Below, piece after piece: positions 33,949-45,170 of a stretch of 64,000 nucleotides of DNA. The position numbers and the translations under genes are program-made. The DNA is taken from NCBI RefSeq assembly GCF_014633365.1, contig NC_068346.1, forward strand, positions 13,847,030-13,911,029, in the 5' to 3' direction. This DNA comes from Diospyros lotus (taxonomy: Eukaryota; Streptophyta; Magnoliopsida; Ericales; Ebenaceae). How positions within the stretch are numbered: the first letter of the stretch is position 1; every line of letters starts with the position of its first letter. The notes under the pieces were generated by a model. The model saw only the letters and a program-made list of their open reading frames with translations. It was not told the origin of the DNA and made no database searches.

Positions 33949-36900
33949 CAGTGTTCGAAAATTCGGCCTAGGCGCCACCTAGGCGCTGAGCGGCAACCGA
34001 CCGCAGCGATTTAGGGCTACTCGGTAGCCCTATGCGCCATGGCCGACTAATCGGTCCGCGACGCCGCCTAGGCGGACCAGGCGACGCCTAACCGCCTGGG
34101 CGGCCGCCTGGGTCGCGCACAACTTGGGCCACCTAGATCGTGCGCGTCTTGGGCCAACCTTTTTTCCCCCTCCCTTTCTCTATTTTCCGATCCCCTTTCC
34201 CTTTCTCTCTCTGGTTGTGTTCATCGCGGCTCCTCTCTCTCTCTCTCGCCTTCGATCTCCTCTTGGTTGTTCACCACCACCATTGATCTCTTCTCTTGGG
34301 CTTGCTCTCTCGTTGCTGCCGACCTCACCTGTTGCCTGTTGATCGTTCTCTCTCGTCGCCGTTCGCGTCTTGCTACGATATGTATCCAACCATCCATCTT
34401 CCTCCGCCAACGCAAGCTTGCATTTCTGCAGCAACTCAGCAGCAAGCAGCAACGCAAAGCTGCTCGTGGCTCACTTGCGTATTGCTTGCTTGCTGCTTCA
34501 ACAAGCAGCAAGCTTGCTGTGTCAGCTTACTGCTTCAAGCAGCAGCTGATTTCATTTCATTAGATGAGTTTTAATTAAATTTTAATGTATATTATTGAAA
34601 TTATTCAATACTCAGGGAAAAACAAGAGTCAGGAAGTGAAATGAATGATTCAGATAGGACTGGAAGTACGGGAGCATCGTCCGAGGCCTCCTCAATTCTT
34701 AAAAGGAAGTCAAATGATGTCGGATGGGAGTATGGAATGTTAATTGATCCGAAAAATATGGATAAAATTAAATGTAAGTTGTGTGGTAAAATTATGTCTG
34801 GAGGTGTTTACAGAGTAAAAGAACACATTGGCCACATTTCTGGAAATGTTTCTGCATGTCCAAAATCTTCTCCAATTGATCAAGCCAAATGTAAGAATGC
34901 TATTGCCGAGGCAAAGAATAAGAGGAAAAATAAGAAGGAGGAGGAAGATTTGATGAGATCAACTGTTAATATCTCCGAAAGAGTGGAAGGGGATGATGAA
35001 GATGAATTGCAAGAGTTAGGTAGCAGAAAAACATCCCGTACTCTTGGCCCTATCGATAAGTTTGCAAGCTCTATCAGCCCTGAAACTTGTTTGAGTGCGA
35101 GAATGAGCCAAAGGCAACAAACTATTAGTGAAGCACTATTTAAGAGAGAACACAGTCTGTTCGTGAATATTGTGCTAGATGGGTGTATGAAGCTGGTATA
35201 CCTTTCAATGCGATTGACAATGATAGTTTCAAATTGTTTGTTGATGCGGTTGGTCAATTTGGGCCGGGCTTCAAACCTCCCAGTCAATACCAATTGAAGG
35301 AACCACTATTAAAGGGGGAAGTTGACAGAATAAAAGAGTTATTGAAGAAGCATGAAGAAGAGTGGGCACGAATTGGGTGCTCCATTATGACAGATGCTTG
35401 GACAGATAGAAAAAGGAGGAGCATCATGAACCTATGTGTTAATTCTAATGCAGGTACTGCTTTCCTTTCTTCTAGAGAGTCTTCAGATGAAGCACATACA
35501 AGTGAACTTATCTTTGAGTATGTGGATAAATGCATTGAGCAAGTTGGGCCACAAAACGTCATCCAAGTAGTAACCGACAATGCTGCCAATAATATGGGAG
35601 CGGCAAAATTATTGAAGGTGAAGAGGCCAAATATCTTTTGGACCTCATGTGCTACTCACACCATCAATTTGATACTTGAAAGTATTGGAAAACTACCGAA
35701 GTATAAGAAAGTCATTGATCAGGCCAAGAGTTTCACAATCTTCATTTATGCACACCATAAGACCTTGTCCTTAATGAGGTCATTTACGAAGAAGAGGGAT
35801 ATAGTGAGACCAGGAGTCACTAGATTCGCTTCTACTTTCTTGACTTTACAGAGTTTAATGGAGAAAAAAGCCCAACTGAGGGCAATGTTTACCAGCTCTG
35901 AATGGGAGGAGTGCAAATGGTCAAAGATTGTTAAAGGGAAAGCAGCCTATGCTACTGTGATGAGCATTGCTTTTTGGAATGGTGTGACTGTATGCCTTAA
36001 AGTTTTTGCACCTTTGGTGAAGGTGCTTCGAATTGTTAATACGGATAGAATGCCTTCTATAGGCTTTTTATGTGGAGAGATTAAGCAAGCAAAGGAAGAT
36101 ATTAAGGAGGTCTTAAATAATCTTGAAAAGAACTATAAGCCTATTATGGAGATTATTGAAGCAAGGGTAAAAGATAGGCTAGATAGTCCACTACATTTTG
36201 CAGCTTACCTTTTGAATCCCTACTACTTTTTCAAGGATATGGATATACAACTTGATAATGAAGTGATGGATGGGCTTTTTAACTGTGTGGAGATGTTTTA
36301 TCATTATGATGGTGAATTGCAAGGCCATGTTATAAATGTTGAGTTGCCAAAGTATACTCGTAAAGATGGAGCTTTTGGAAAATCGTGAGCAACTCAAGGG
36401 TGTGCGAAAAATGATGACAATTATAATCCAGGTATAAAATTCTTTTAATCCTTTCTATTGTGTATTAGTGTATAAATTAAATTTGTTTACTTTATACTTG
36501 TTTGACCTATGTAGTTACATGGTGGATGACTTATGGAAATCAAACTCCAAACTTGCAACGAATGGCGAGAAAGATTCTCTTGTTAACCACTAGTTCATCC
36601 GGTTGTGAAAGAAATTGGAGCACTTTTGAAGGAGTTAGTGTATATATGAATTATATTTATTTACTATCAATTAGTTATCCTTATTCAGTTATCATTTATA
36701 TTGATATTGCTTTTATTTTATTTATGTAGATACATACGAAGAAAAGAAATAGACTAGACGTGAATCGATTGAACAATCTAGTCTATGTTCAATTTAATGC
36801 GAAATTGATGAACAAGCACAAAAGGGAGAAGGAAAGGAATGTTGATGTGCTACTTGCTAGTGATGCTAGTAATGCACAATGATGGATCGTTGATGGAGAA

Positions 36901-37394
36901 GATGATGAAGAAGTTGAGCCTGGTACGGGGCTCACTTGGGAAGTGGTTGGTGAAGCATCGGGAGCAGACGAGATGCTTCAAGCTTGAAGAAGTTCTAGGA
37001 TGAGAGAGCTTCATGAAGATGATTTTCAATCAGAAGAAGAAGATGAGCAAGAAATCAATGAATTTGATTTTGAGTCCGATGAAGATCGTGTATTGGAAGA
37101 ATATGGAGAGGAAGAAGACCAATTAGATAGTTAGACTTAGATTCTTTGGATATGGTTTATGTTGTATTATTGCTACTTCTACCTTCTTGAACTTATAACT
37201 AATATAATACTTTATTTTCTGAGTCTTAATTCCATTATTTCACTTGTCTTTTCAACTTTGATTTACCTGAAAATAATATCAAATTACATCAAAAAGTTTT
37301 TAGAAAAAAAAAAAAAAATCATTTTTCCTAGGCGCCCTAGGCGCTAGGCCCCAGCCTGGCGCCCGACTAGCGCCTAGCGCATTTTTGAACACTG
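33949..37394 (+). mobile_element. hAT transposon (inner shell)
   Basis: 3446 bp. Inverted ends CAGTGTTCGAAAAT (33949) and ATTTTTGAACACTG (37381-37394) share one mismatch in 14. The 8-bp target copies GCTGATAG (33941-33948) and GCTGGTAG (37395-37402) differ by one base. Subterminal regions (33962-34110, 37325-37380) are GC-rich and packed with CCTAGGCG/CGCCTAGG words, which are likely transposase-binding repeats. It encodes a damaged BED-finger transposase. Confidence 0.94.
34641..37134 (+). pseudogene. hAT transposase (frameshifted)
   Basis: Starts at ATG 34641. A BED-type zinc finger lies at residues about 43-75 (C45, C48, H62, with H65/C73 after). A Lys/Glu-rich linker follows. A one-base frameshift near 35155 moves the frame, after which the DUF659/RNase-H-like core is open to 36388 (GCSIMTDAWTDRKRRSIMN, VVTDNAANNMGAAKLL, WTSCATHTINLILE). 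After probable introns the hAT dimerisation block SSSGCERNWSTF is read near 36590, then KKRNRLDVNRLNNLVYV near 36740. Stops follow at 36880 and 36985. The acidic tail ends at 37132-37134. It cannot make active transposase as it stands. Confidence 0.9.
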
Positions 37395-37402
37395 GCTGGT
37401 AG

Positions 37403-38059
37403 TCATGGAATAAGCTTTTATTTGAAACAGTTGCAAAATAATACTTCTCCAGGCAAGAAAAATCTACAGATGAATTCGGAAGCTGTTGAAGAGTCAAAAT
37501 CAAGAAAACTGATGAAAAGAGAAGGACCTATGATAAAATTTACCATATTAGAAAAGCATTCAAGATGGAATGTTCAACGTCCTCAATCTAACAGTAATAA
37601 TACAGTGGAGGCAGATGGAAACAAACATGGCGATGGTTGGACCCATGCCAACCCAGATATGGCTAAGAAGGGGAGGAATGTCTTTGCTCATGTTCCCTTA
37701 GTAAAAAAGTTCAAGCGGTTCAGGAAAATGTCAAGCAACGGTTGCACAAATAAGAAGTATAAGGCGACAGCTGACAAGCATAGGAAGCACAAGTTATTTG
37801 AGGTTGAAGATGAAGTCATGATATTCTTGAAGAAGGAACGGATTCCAACAGGAAAGCAAAACAAGTTCAAATCAAAGAAATATGGTCATTACAAGATTAC
37901 GAAGAAGACCAATGATAATGCTTATGTTGTGGATTTGCCTAATCATATGAGTATTTTCAAACATTCAATGTGGCTAATCTCTCTTCGTACTTACCGGATG
38001 TGGATTTGTCCAAACAGAATCAAAATTCGAGGTCGAATTTTTTCTCAAGTGAAGGTGAA
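37403..38059 (+). pseudogene. Gypsy integrase C-terminal remnant
   Basis: Open frame from about 37422 into the 3' LTR. The part [20 protein letters not shown], then [10 protein letters not shown] and [13 protein letters not shown], matches the C-terminal domain of gypsy integrase. The upstream part (37422-37740) is basic and unassigned. No catalytic DDE core is present, which confirms the internal deletion. Confidence 0.75.
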
Positions 38060-38513
38060 TGATGCAGTCACCAATCAAGACTCGGCCCAAGGCCGACCCA
38101 ACCAAACCGAAACAGTATCACCAAAATAGTAGTGCCATAATGTTATTTTAATACTTCTTAGGTTTTAGAATTCTACTTGATTTAGGATTCTACTTCATAT
38201 TTGATTAGGATTTTATTTTTATTAGGATTCTAGTTAACTTTTATTTATGATTTATTTCTATTATGATTCTAGTTGGATTTTGTTTTCCAAATATTAGATG
38301 GATTTGGATTAGCTAAATACTATAAATATGTCTAAGATCTAGAGTTTGTAATCAAGTTTTAATCAATCAAATTTCAGTAACCTATTTGGGTTTTCTTAGC
38401 AAAACAGTCTTGTTTTTGCGTCTTTTTGAAAGCCAAGCTTCGGCCATTGAAGTTTGCTCTTTCAAGGGTTTATTTTAATGTGTTTTTTCACACACGCGCT
38501 ACACACTGCGTCA
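38060..38513 (+). repeat. Gypsy 3' LTR
   Basis: 454 bp, TGATGCAGTCACC to CACTGCGTCA. It lacks several of the tandem units found in the left LTR. It is followed by the target copy CCAAC at 38514-38518. Confidence 0.93.
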
Positions 38514-41500
38514 CCAACCAAAGAAGGCAACTAGGGAAAACAATACTCTGATTGTGGGAGCCATTACAACAGAGCTAAAGGTCTCAGCAAAATCCACACC
38601 AGGTGTTTGTAGAAAACCCTTAGCAACCAGCCTTCCTTTATACTTAAGAACAGAACCATCTGACTTACATTTGACCCTAAAAACCCATTTACTGCCAATG
38701 ATGTTCATATCTTCTGAAAAGGGAACTAGATCCCAAGTTTTATTTCTCTGCAATGCTGCAAATTCTTCTTGCATGGCCTGCAACCATCAAGAATCTAGCA
38801 AAGCCTCATGAATTGAATAAGGTTCTAGGCAACTCACTAAGGCATGAGGGGAGGTAGTAACAAATCTTTGAGTTTTAGAGCGGGTCATCATAGGATGTAT
38901 AGAAGGAGCAGCAGATGGTTTGGATTTGGGAAGTGAAATCAGCTGAATAGAGGGAACAAATGATTGTTCACAAGGAGAAGTGATAGCAGGAGAAGGTACT
39001 GAAGCTGGCGGACAAATCACTGAGTTTGACAAGGAAGGAGATAAGACAGGTGCTACTTTAGACAATTTGGAATAGGAAGGAAGAGACTGAAAATGAGAAG
39101 TAGATAACCCAACATTTGTAGTAGATGATGAAAAAGAAGGAGAAACAAATAGTGAGGGATAGGGAAAATCATTAGGATTAAAATGAACATGCCTTGATAC
39201 ATAGATCCTTTCGGATGGATGCAAACATTTATACCCCGCTTGAGAATGACTATATCCTAGAAACACATATTTGGATGTATGAAAAGTAAATTTGTGCTTG
39301 TTATAGGGTCTAAGAAAAGGAAAGCAAGCACAACCAAAAGGCTGGAGAAGCAAATAGTTGGGAGGTTTCTTAAACAACAACTGAAATGGACTAGAAAATT
39401 TAATAGGTGATGCTGGCAACAAATTTATGACATGAACTGCAATTTGAAAAGCTTCTACCCAATACTTAAGGGGCATATGAGAATGAGCTAATAGAGTTAA
39501 CCCCATTTCAACGATATGTCGATGTTTTCTCTCAGCCACACCATTTTGTTGATGTGTGTAAGGACATGAAAACCGAGCTTGAATACCAAAGCTTCTAAGA
39601 TAAGGCAAAAAGGCCTTAAACTCTCCCCCATTGTCAGTTTGTAAAGCTTTGAATTTGTGGTGATATTGCAGTTCAACAAATTTATGAAAAGTTATAAAAG
39701 TGAGTAGAGCATCTGATTTGAGTTTCAAATGATATAGCCAAGTATATCGGGTATATGCATCCACAAAGATGATATAATATCTATAACCCTCAATGGAAAG
39801 AATAGGGGAAGGCCCCCATAAATCGGAATAGACAAGTTCTAAAGGTTTAGTTGCTTTAATCTCAGAATGATTAAATGGCAGCTGTCTTAATTTCCCAAGC
39901 TTGCAAAAATCACAAAAAGGAATAGAAGAAAAAGGAACTTGAATTTTATTCAATATAAGCTGCAATACACGAGTGGATGGATGCCCCAAACGAGCATGCC
40001 ATTGTTTACAAACACCAGAACTAGTGTGAACAACATTGAAACAATGATTCGGCAACTCATGACAGAATAAATGCTTATTACATGTATTGTTGTACTGTTT
40101 ATTACATGGAGAAAAAGAAGTAGTTTGAACAGAATTAACAGGCTCAATAGAATGAACAGAGGGACTGATTGCAGCTAGAACAAAAGCTGAATTCAGTTGA
40201 TAGAGTCCATTCCTAAGATGGCCTTGAAGTAGCACCTGTTTGGAATCCTTGTCCTTGACAACACATGAATGAGAATCAAATTCAGTAACAACATTATTAT
40301 CTCGAGTTAATTGAGAAACACTAATCAAAATTTTCTTTATGTGAGGAACATGAAGAACATGAGGTAAAGAAACAAAAGATTTAGGAGAAAAGACAGAGGA
40401 AAGTCGTGTAGCACCAATAGCTGAGATAGGTAAAGACTTACCATTACCAATTGTAACTTTGCCACTGCCATGCTAGGGTGAATGATTGCATAGATTATGA
40501 ACATTGGAGGTAATGTGGTTTGTGGCACCAGAATCCACAAACCATGCAAGATCAGACTGATCATAAGGCAAGAATGAAGGTTCAGATGGTTGAGGGATAG
40601 TGCCATGAGCATTGCCATGATATGAACCTAAATCAGTCATGTAGCCTTTGCTAGAGTCCCGAACAGAAGCTAGGTATGCTTGAGAATCACGAGAATTAGT
40701 CTGACCACCTAAATTTCCTCTTCCAAAATTAGCACCAGAATTCCACTAAAAATTCTTATCAAATCTGTGGTAGCACTTATCCACAAAATGACTTGGTTTG
40801 CCACAAAACTAACAATAAATTATTTTGCCATTCAATCTACCTCTCCCTCTACCTCCTCGATTATTATAACCTCCTCTAGTATTCATAACAGATCCATTTC
40901 CATTTCCATTTTGTGCTGAATAAGAAGCAACATTAACAGACATTGAAGATGACATAGGTGAATCAAAAGCAGTTGTCAAATGTGGCACATTCTGTGTGAC
41001 TAACCGTTGTTCATGCATTAATAGAAGATATTGCACCTTTTCTAAATCAATTTCATCCATCTGGTATGTTATAAGACTAACAACAGTCTCATAGTCATGA
41101 TCTAATCCATTTTAAAATAGCTAATAATAGCTCCTTATCAGGAAGAGGTTCTCCTATGGCTGCAAGAGCATGGCCAATCGTTTTAATCTTTAAAATGTAG
41201 TCATTAACAGAGAGAGACTCCTTCTTAACTGAACATAATTGTTGCTTTAATTGAAAAGATTTTGCAACAATTTGTCTAAAATAAAGTTTCTCCAAGGTAG
41301 ACCATACCTCACCAGATGATTCACAATGAATCACCTGCGCCAGGACATCTTTATTAATGGTCGAGAAAAGCCAGCCAAGAAGAAGCTGGTTTGACCGCAG
41401 CCAATCCATATAGTCATCATTCAATTTCGTAGCTTCAGCATCACCACTGTCTGGATCCATAATAAACTTTGGAGGAGGTATTGAATTGTTTAGAAATTGA

Positions 41501-41697
41501 ATTAGATCAAATGCTCGAATAGTCGCTAGAACTTGAGCTTTCCAAAAAATATAGTTCCCTTTGTCGAGCTTGATCGGTACATAGTTCAAAACTTTCGCAA
41601 CTGCACCAAAGCTAGTATGTGAAGCCGAAGAAAGAGAGGAAGACGAACAAGGAGGAATCGACGAAGAAGAGGTACAGTGATTCGAATCGGATGCCAT
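38514..41697 (-). pseudogene. Copia gag, protease, integrase and RT N-terminal half
   Basis: Gag starts at ATG 41697 and runs 200 residues (KLDKGNYIFWKAQVLATIRA, EVWSTLEKLYF). Breaks lie near 41095-41060. The zinc knuckle near 40780 reads C-stop-F-C then GKPSHFVDKC. Protease has WFVDSGATNHIT near 40550-40520. The long open part 40328-38787 holds the GAG-pre-integrase HHCC region (WHARLGHPS, CDFCKLGKL) and integrase with D in SDLWGPSP, D in LQTDNGGEF and E in NGVAERKHR. RT begins MQAMQEEFAALQRNKTW and ends in FFGW at the gypsy insertion point. The rest is at 29876-31191. Confidence 0.9.
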
Positions 41698-41723
41698 GAC
41701 TTACGTCGAAGGCTCTAATACCA

Positions 41724-41988
41724 TGTAAAATATTAGAAACCCTAGGAGAGAAGATCGACTAAAGAAGAGAAGAAATAAGCGAACAAGAGGAGAGAAAAAT
41801 TATACTAACTTTGTAATTCAGATTTCAAAATAATCCACCACAAACAAATAGATAGCTTTGTTGTTTATATAGAAAACAGCTAAAGTTTTACAGCAACATA
41901 CTAAAACACGCTAAGGCAGCTTAAATTAAAAACACACAGCAAGCTACCAAGCTACAATATAAACTACTGTATACAAAGTACTTTAACA
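41724..41988 (-). repeat. Copia 5' LTR (right copy)
   Basis: 265 bp. The minus-strand primer site TGGTATTAGAGCC lies at 41723-41711, and the target copy ACCAA at 41989-41993. Confidence 0.95.
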
Positions 41989-42449
41989 ACCAAAGGAGAA
42001 GGATGTTACAACCCTAGGGTTAGATTAGACATTTGGGGGGAAAGCTTAAAACTCAATGTAACAAATAGGAGGTTGAGTAGTTGTATGCGGTTATACGCAG
42101 GTGGTTGAGTGGTTGTAGACAATTATAACTCCTTCAGTTGACAATTAGCTCTCAACATAAAAGAGAAGCCCTTAAGAAGGCTTTTGTAAGAAGTTGGGAT
42201 CAATTTTTGGAATACTAACAAAATCTCTTCAATTCTTTCCCTCTCTCAAATGTCTCTCTGTTCTTTCTCATTCTTTCGCTCTTTCTCTCTCTCGTTCTAT
42301 TTGTTCCTTCCTCAACTTCTATTCTTTCTTCTTGAATTCTACCTAAATTCCCAGATTACCCAACCCTCAACTTGAAGGTGTGACAATTTGGTATTAGAGT
42401 CGGTGAACTCTGGCGGTCTTAAGGCGCGACTCGAAAGAAAGGGCAACAA

Positions 42450-44326
42450 TTGATGGACAGCAGCAGCTCCAAGCAAGGAAGGCAATCAAGACCAAGTTTC
42501 CGATTCAATCAAAGAATGGTTGAAGGGACCCAAATGAAGCAATTGGAATCGAGGATGGAGGCATTGGAATTTGGCATGTCCCAAACCCAAGAAGCTATGA
42601 TCCAGAGCCAGGAGGATATTGCGGCCATTAGGGAAAGTGTGTGAGAACTGGAGAAGGACAAGGAGATGATGGAACAATATGGTCAGAAGATCAACAGTAT
42701 GTTCAACACGCTAGCTGCACTACCCCAATTCCATCTACCACTTGATTTTCCCCCAAGAACGAGTTCTGACTAAATCTTGACACAAGATGGCATTCTTCCT
42801 AAACCTAATGAAGGGCTGGAAGCAAAGGATCAACCTGCTTTGGAGCAAGGCAATCAGGTAAAAGAAACTTGATGCGGTCACCAATCAAGACTCGGCCCAA
42901 AGCTGACCCAACCAAACAAGAACAGTATCACCAGAATAGTATTTTAATACTTCTTAAGTTTTAGAATTCTACTTCATATTTCTACTTGATTTAGAATTCT
43001 ATTTCATGTTAGATTAAAATTTTATTTTTGTTAGGATTCTAGTTGAATTTTACTTAGCATTTATTTTTATTAGGATTCTAGTTGACTTTTACTTAAGATT
43101 TATTTTTATTAGGATTCTAATTGAATTTTATTTACAAATATTAGATGGATTTGGATTAGCCAAACACTATAAATATATCTAGAAGTTAGGAGTTGTAATA
43201 TAGTTTTCTCAATACAATTTCAGCAACCTATTTGGGTTTTTTTAGCAAAACAGTCTTATTTTTACATCTTCTTGAAGCCAAGCTTCGACCATTGAAGTTT
43301 GCTCTTTCAAAAGTTTATTTTGGTGTGTTTTCTTCATACATGCTGCGTCAAAACTCCTTCCCAAACTACTGTTCATACCGCTATGCCTCGACTGGAAATT
43401 CCAGTGTTTGAGGGTGTTAAACCACGGTGGTGGATCCATCATTGCGAAAGATTTTTCAATTCTATCGTATTAATGAGGAGCAAAAGGTTACCTTGGCAAC
43501 CGCCTATCATAATGATATGGTTGACTCATGGTATCAAGGTTGGACACAAGCCATGGGTGGTGAGTCTAGTTGGGCTAAATTTTCGGGGGAATTATGTGAC
43601 TAGTTTGGAGAAAAGAGTATGGTAGATGTAGTCGAAGAATTTAACAAGCTAAGGCAAGAGGGTTCAGTGATAGAATGCCAAATGCAGTTTGAGGAACTGA
43701 GAGCATTGTTGTGGACCTCTCAATCAAGCCTAACTAAACCATACTTTGTGTCCAGTTTCATTAGTGGATTAAAAGATGAGTTGAGATCTATGGTTAAGAT
43801 GATGATGCCTAAAACGATGAAATAGGTGGCTAAGAAGGCAAAGTTATAGGAGCTTACTCTAGAAGCAATCTTCAAAAAGCACGGAATGCCACCGAGTAAT
43901 AATCCTCCCACCAGTCAGCAAGTGTAAGGAACTCCTGAGGTTAACTCTAACCTTAGTACAATCAAAAATCCTATACCAGAGCAGAGGAGGCAGCTAGGAT
44001 CGTGCTATAAATGCGGAGACAACTTTCGTCCAGGCTAGCAATGCAGAAGACTGCTACTGAACATGGAAGGACTAGAAGAAAAAGAGGAAGAAGAAGAGGC
44101 GGTTGTTTTCCATGAAGAAACCGGTGAGTGCAAGGTGATCAGCGGGGAGGAGTTGCAAAAACTATTACAGAAGGAGACTCAGGAGTCACAGCTGCATTCT
44201 ATACAGGTTCTTAAGTTTAAAGAAAAGGCTAAGGCAAAGGAGGAACATTCAAAGGCTACGAACGCTGCTACACTTCTACTACTCAAAGGGAAAAAACAAA
44301 GGAGAAAGAAGGAGAAAAGGAGGTAA
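42450..44326 (+). pseudogene. Gag of the gag-only gypsy element, split by a solo LTR
   Basis: The N-terminal part (42450-42868) has a coiled-coil-like stretch, QLESRMEALEFGMSQTQEAM, with a stop at 42642-42644. After the solo LTR, gag resumes (MPRLEIPVFEG, then WYQGWTQA in another frame, VDVVEEFNKLRQEGSV, FEELRALLW, FISGLKDELR). Stops are frequent. A zinc knuckle remnant reads CYKCGDNFRPG-stop-QC near 44010-44045. The Glu/Lys-rich tail ends at 44326. No protease, RT or integrase residues are found before the right LTR. Confidence 0.8.
42870..43350 (+). repeat. Solo LTR of the 31197-38513 gypsy family
   Basis: 481 bp, TGATGCGGTCACC to TGCTGCGTCA, flanked by the perfect 5-bp repeat AAACT (42865-42869 and 43351-43355). 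It belongs to the same family as the LTRs at 31197 and 38060. Its internal region was lost by LTR-LTR recombination. Confidence 0.93.
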
Positions 44327-44751
44327 CAAGTATTGAAAGCAGGGATTGGTTGAACCGTAGCCCGTCGCTATAAATTCTTGGGGAGAAGAATTTTCTTAAG
44401 GGGAGGGGAAATGTTACGACCCTAGGGGTAGATTAGACATTTGGGGGGAAAAGCTTAAAACTAATTGTAACAAACAAAAGGCTGAGTAGTTGTATGTAGT
44501 TATAGGCAGGTAGTTGAGTGGTTGTAGTTAGTTATAACTCCTTCAATTGACAATTACCTCTCAACAGAAAAGAGAAGCCTTTTGTAAGAAGTTGGGACCA
44601 GTTTTTGGAATAATAACAAAATCTCTTCAATCTTTTCCCTCTCTCTATTCTTTCTCACTCTTTCTCTCTCTAGTTCTATCAGTTCCTTCCTCAACTTCTA
44701 TTCTTTCTTCTTGAATTCTACCTAAATTCCAAGATTGCCCAACCCTCAACT

Positions 44752-45149
44752 TGTTCACCCCCTTTAACAGGAGTGAACGTAACCCCCATCAGTGGGGTTA
44801 AAAAAATAAAAACCCCTTAACTGAAAAAAAATTGCAAAACTGTTTCAAAAATAAATTAATTATGTTTCAAAAAAAAAATTTATTTTTAGAATTTAACTGA
44901 AAATGTGACAGGATCAAAATTTGATGGATTAAAACTAATAAAAAAATGATAGACTTACAAAAATAATTGACAGGGTTAAAACTGAGTCAAAACTGGAAAG
45001 TGACTGTTTTCAGCAATTAATTTGTTTGAGTGACTAAAAACGATTTTTTTTTTTAAAATGACTAAAAATAATTTTTTTTTAAAACATGATTATTTTTTTA
45101 ACCCCCACTGACGGGTGTTACGTTCACCCCCGTTAAAGGGGATGAACAA
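44752..45149. mobile_element. MITE with long inverted ends
   Basis: About 400 bp. Left TTGTTCACCCCCTTTAAC and right GTTAAAGGGGATGAACAA are the tips of inverted repeats that extend roughly 55 bp, with about eight mismatches. The interior is AT-rich and non-coding. It splits the end of the right LTR of the gag-only element. No clear target duplication is seen, so the superfamily is uncertain. Confidence 0.8.
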
Positions 45150-45170
45150 AATCGCACTCGTGACAAAGGA

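Larger units (their letters stand above)
31197..38513 (+). mobile_element. Ty3/gypsy element inserted in the copia RT (middle shell)
   Basis: 7317 bp on the + strand. LTRs 31197-31770 (574 bp) and 38060-38513 (454 bp) both start TGATGC(G/A)GTCACC. The duplication CCAAC is at 31192-31196 and 38514-38518. The primer site TGGTATCAGAGC (31773-31784) is a perfect initiator-Met match. The left LTR is longer because a TACTTGATTTAGGATTCTA unit is repeated about five times at 31310-31450. The interior has gag, zinc knuckle and protease, then an integrase C-terminus. RT, RNase H and the integrase core are absent, so it is an internally deleted, non-autonomous copy. A hAT transposon sits inside. Confidence 0.95.
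29604..41988 (-). mobile_element. Ty1/copia element (outer shell of the nest)
   Basis: Complete copia read on the minus strand, 12,385 bp including a 7.3-kb insertion. The LTRs, 29604-29868 and 41724-41988 (265 bp each), start TGTAAAATAT and end CTTTAACA. The 5-bp duplication ACCAA flanks at 29599-29603 and 41989-41993. The primer site TGGTATTAGAGCC (41723-41711, minus) abuts the right-hand LTR. A polypurine tract (GAGGGGGA, minus, near 29870-29877) abuts the left. I count about 8 differences between the LTRs (about 3%), mostly transitions. Coding regions are at 41697-38511 and 31191-29876, separated by the gypsy insertion. Confidence 0.95.
42004..45165 (+). mobile_element. Gag-only Ty3/gypsy element (TR-GAG type)
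   Basis: LTRs 42004-42385 and 44412-45165 begin TGTTACRACCCTAGGG and end GTGACA. The 5-bp duplication AAGGA is at 41999-42003 and 45166-45170. The primer site TTGGTATTAGAGTC follows the left LTR (from 42388), and a polypurine tract AAGGGGAGGGGAA (44399-44411) precedes the right one. The interior encodes only gag. A solo LTR sits in the gag and a MITE sits in the right LTR. LTR divergence is clearly greater than in the neighbouring elements, so it is older. Confidence 0.92.

Noticed and set aside
34180..34574. Several overlapping ORFs at 34.2-34.6 kb
   Set aside because: They lie in the CT-rich leader of the hAT element and translate to low-complexity sequence.
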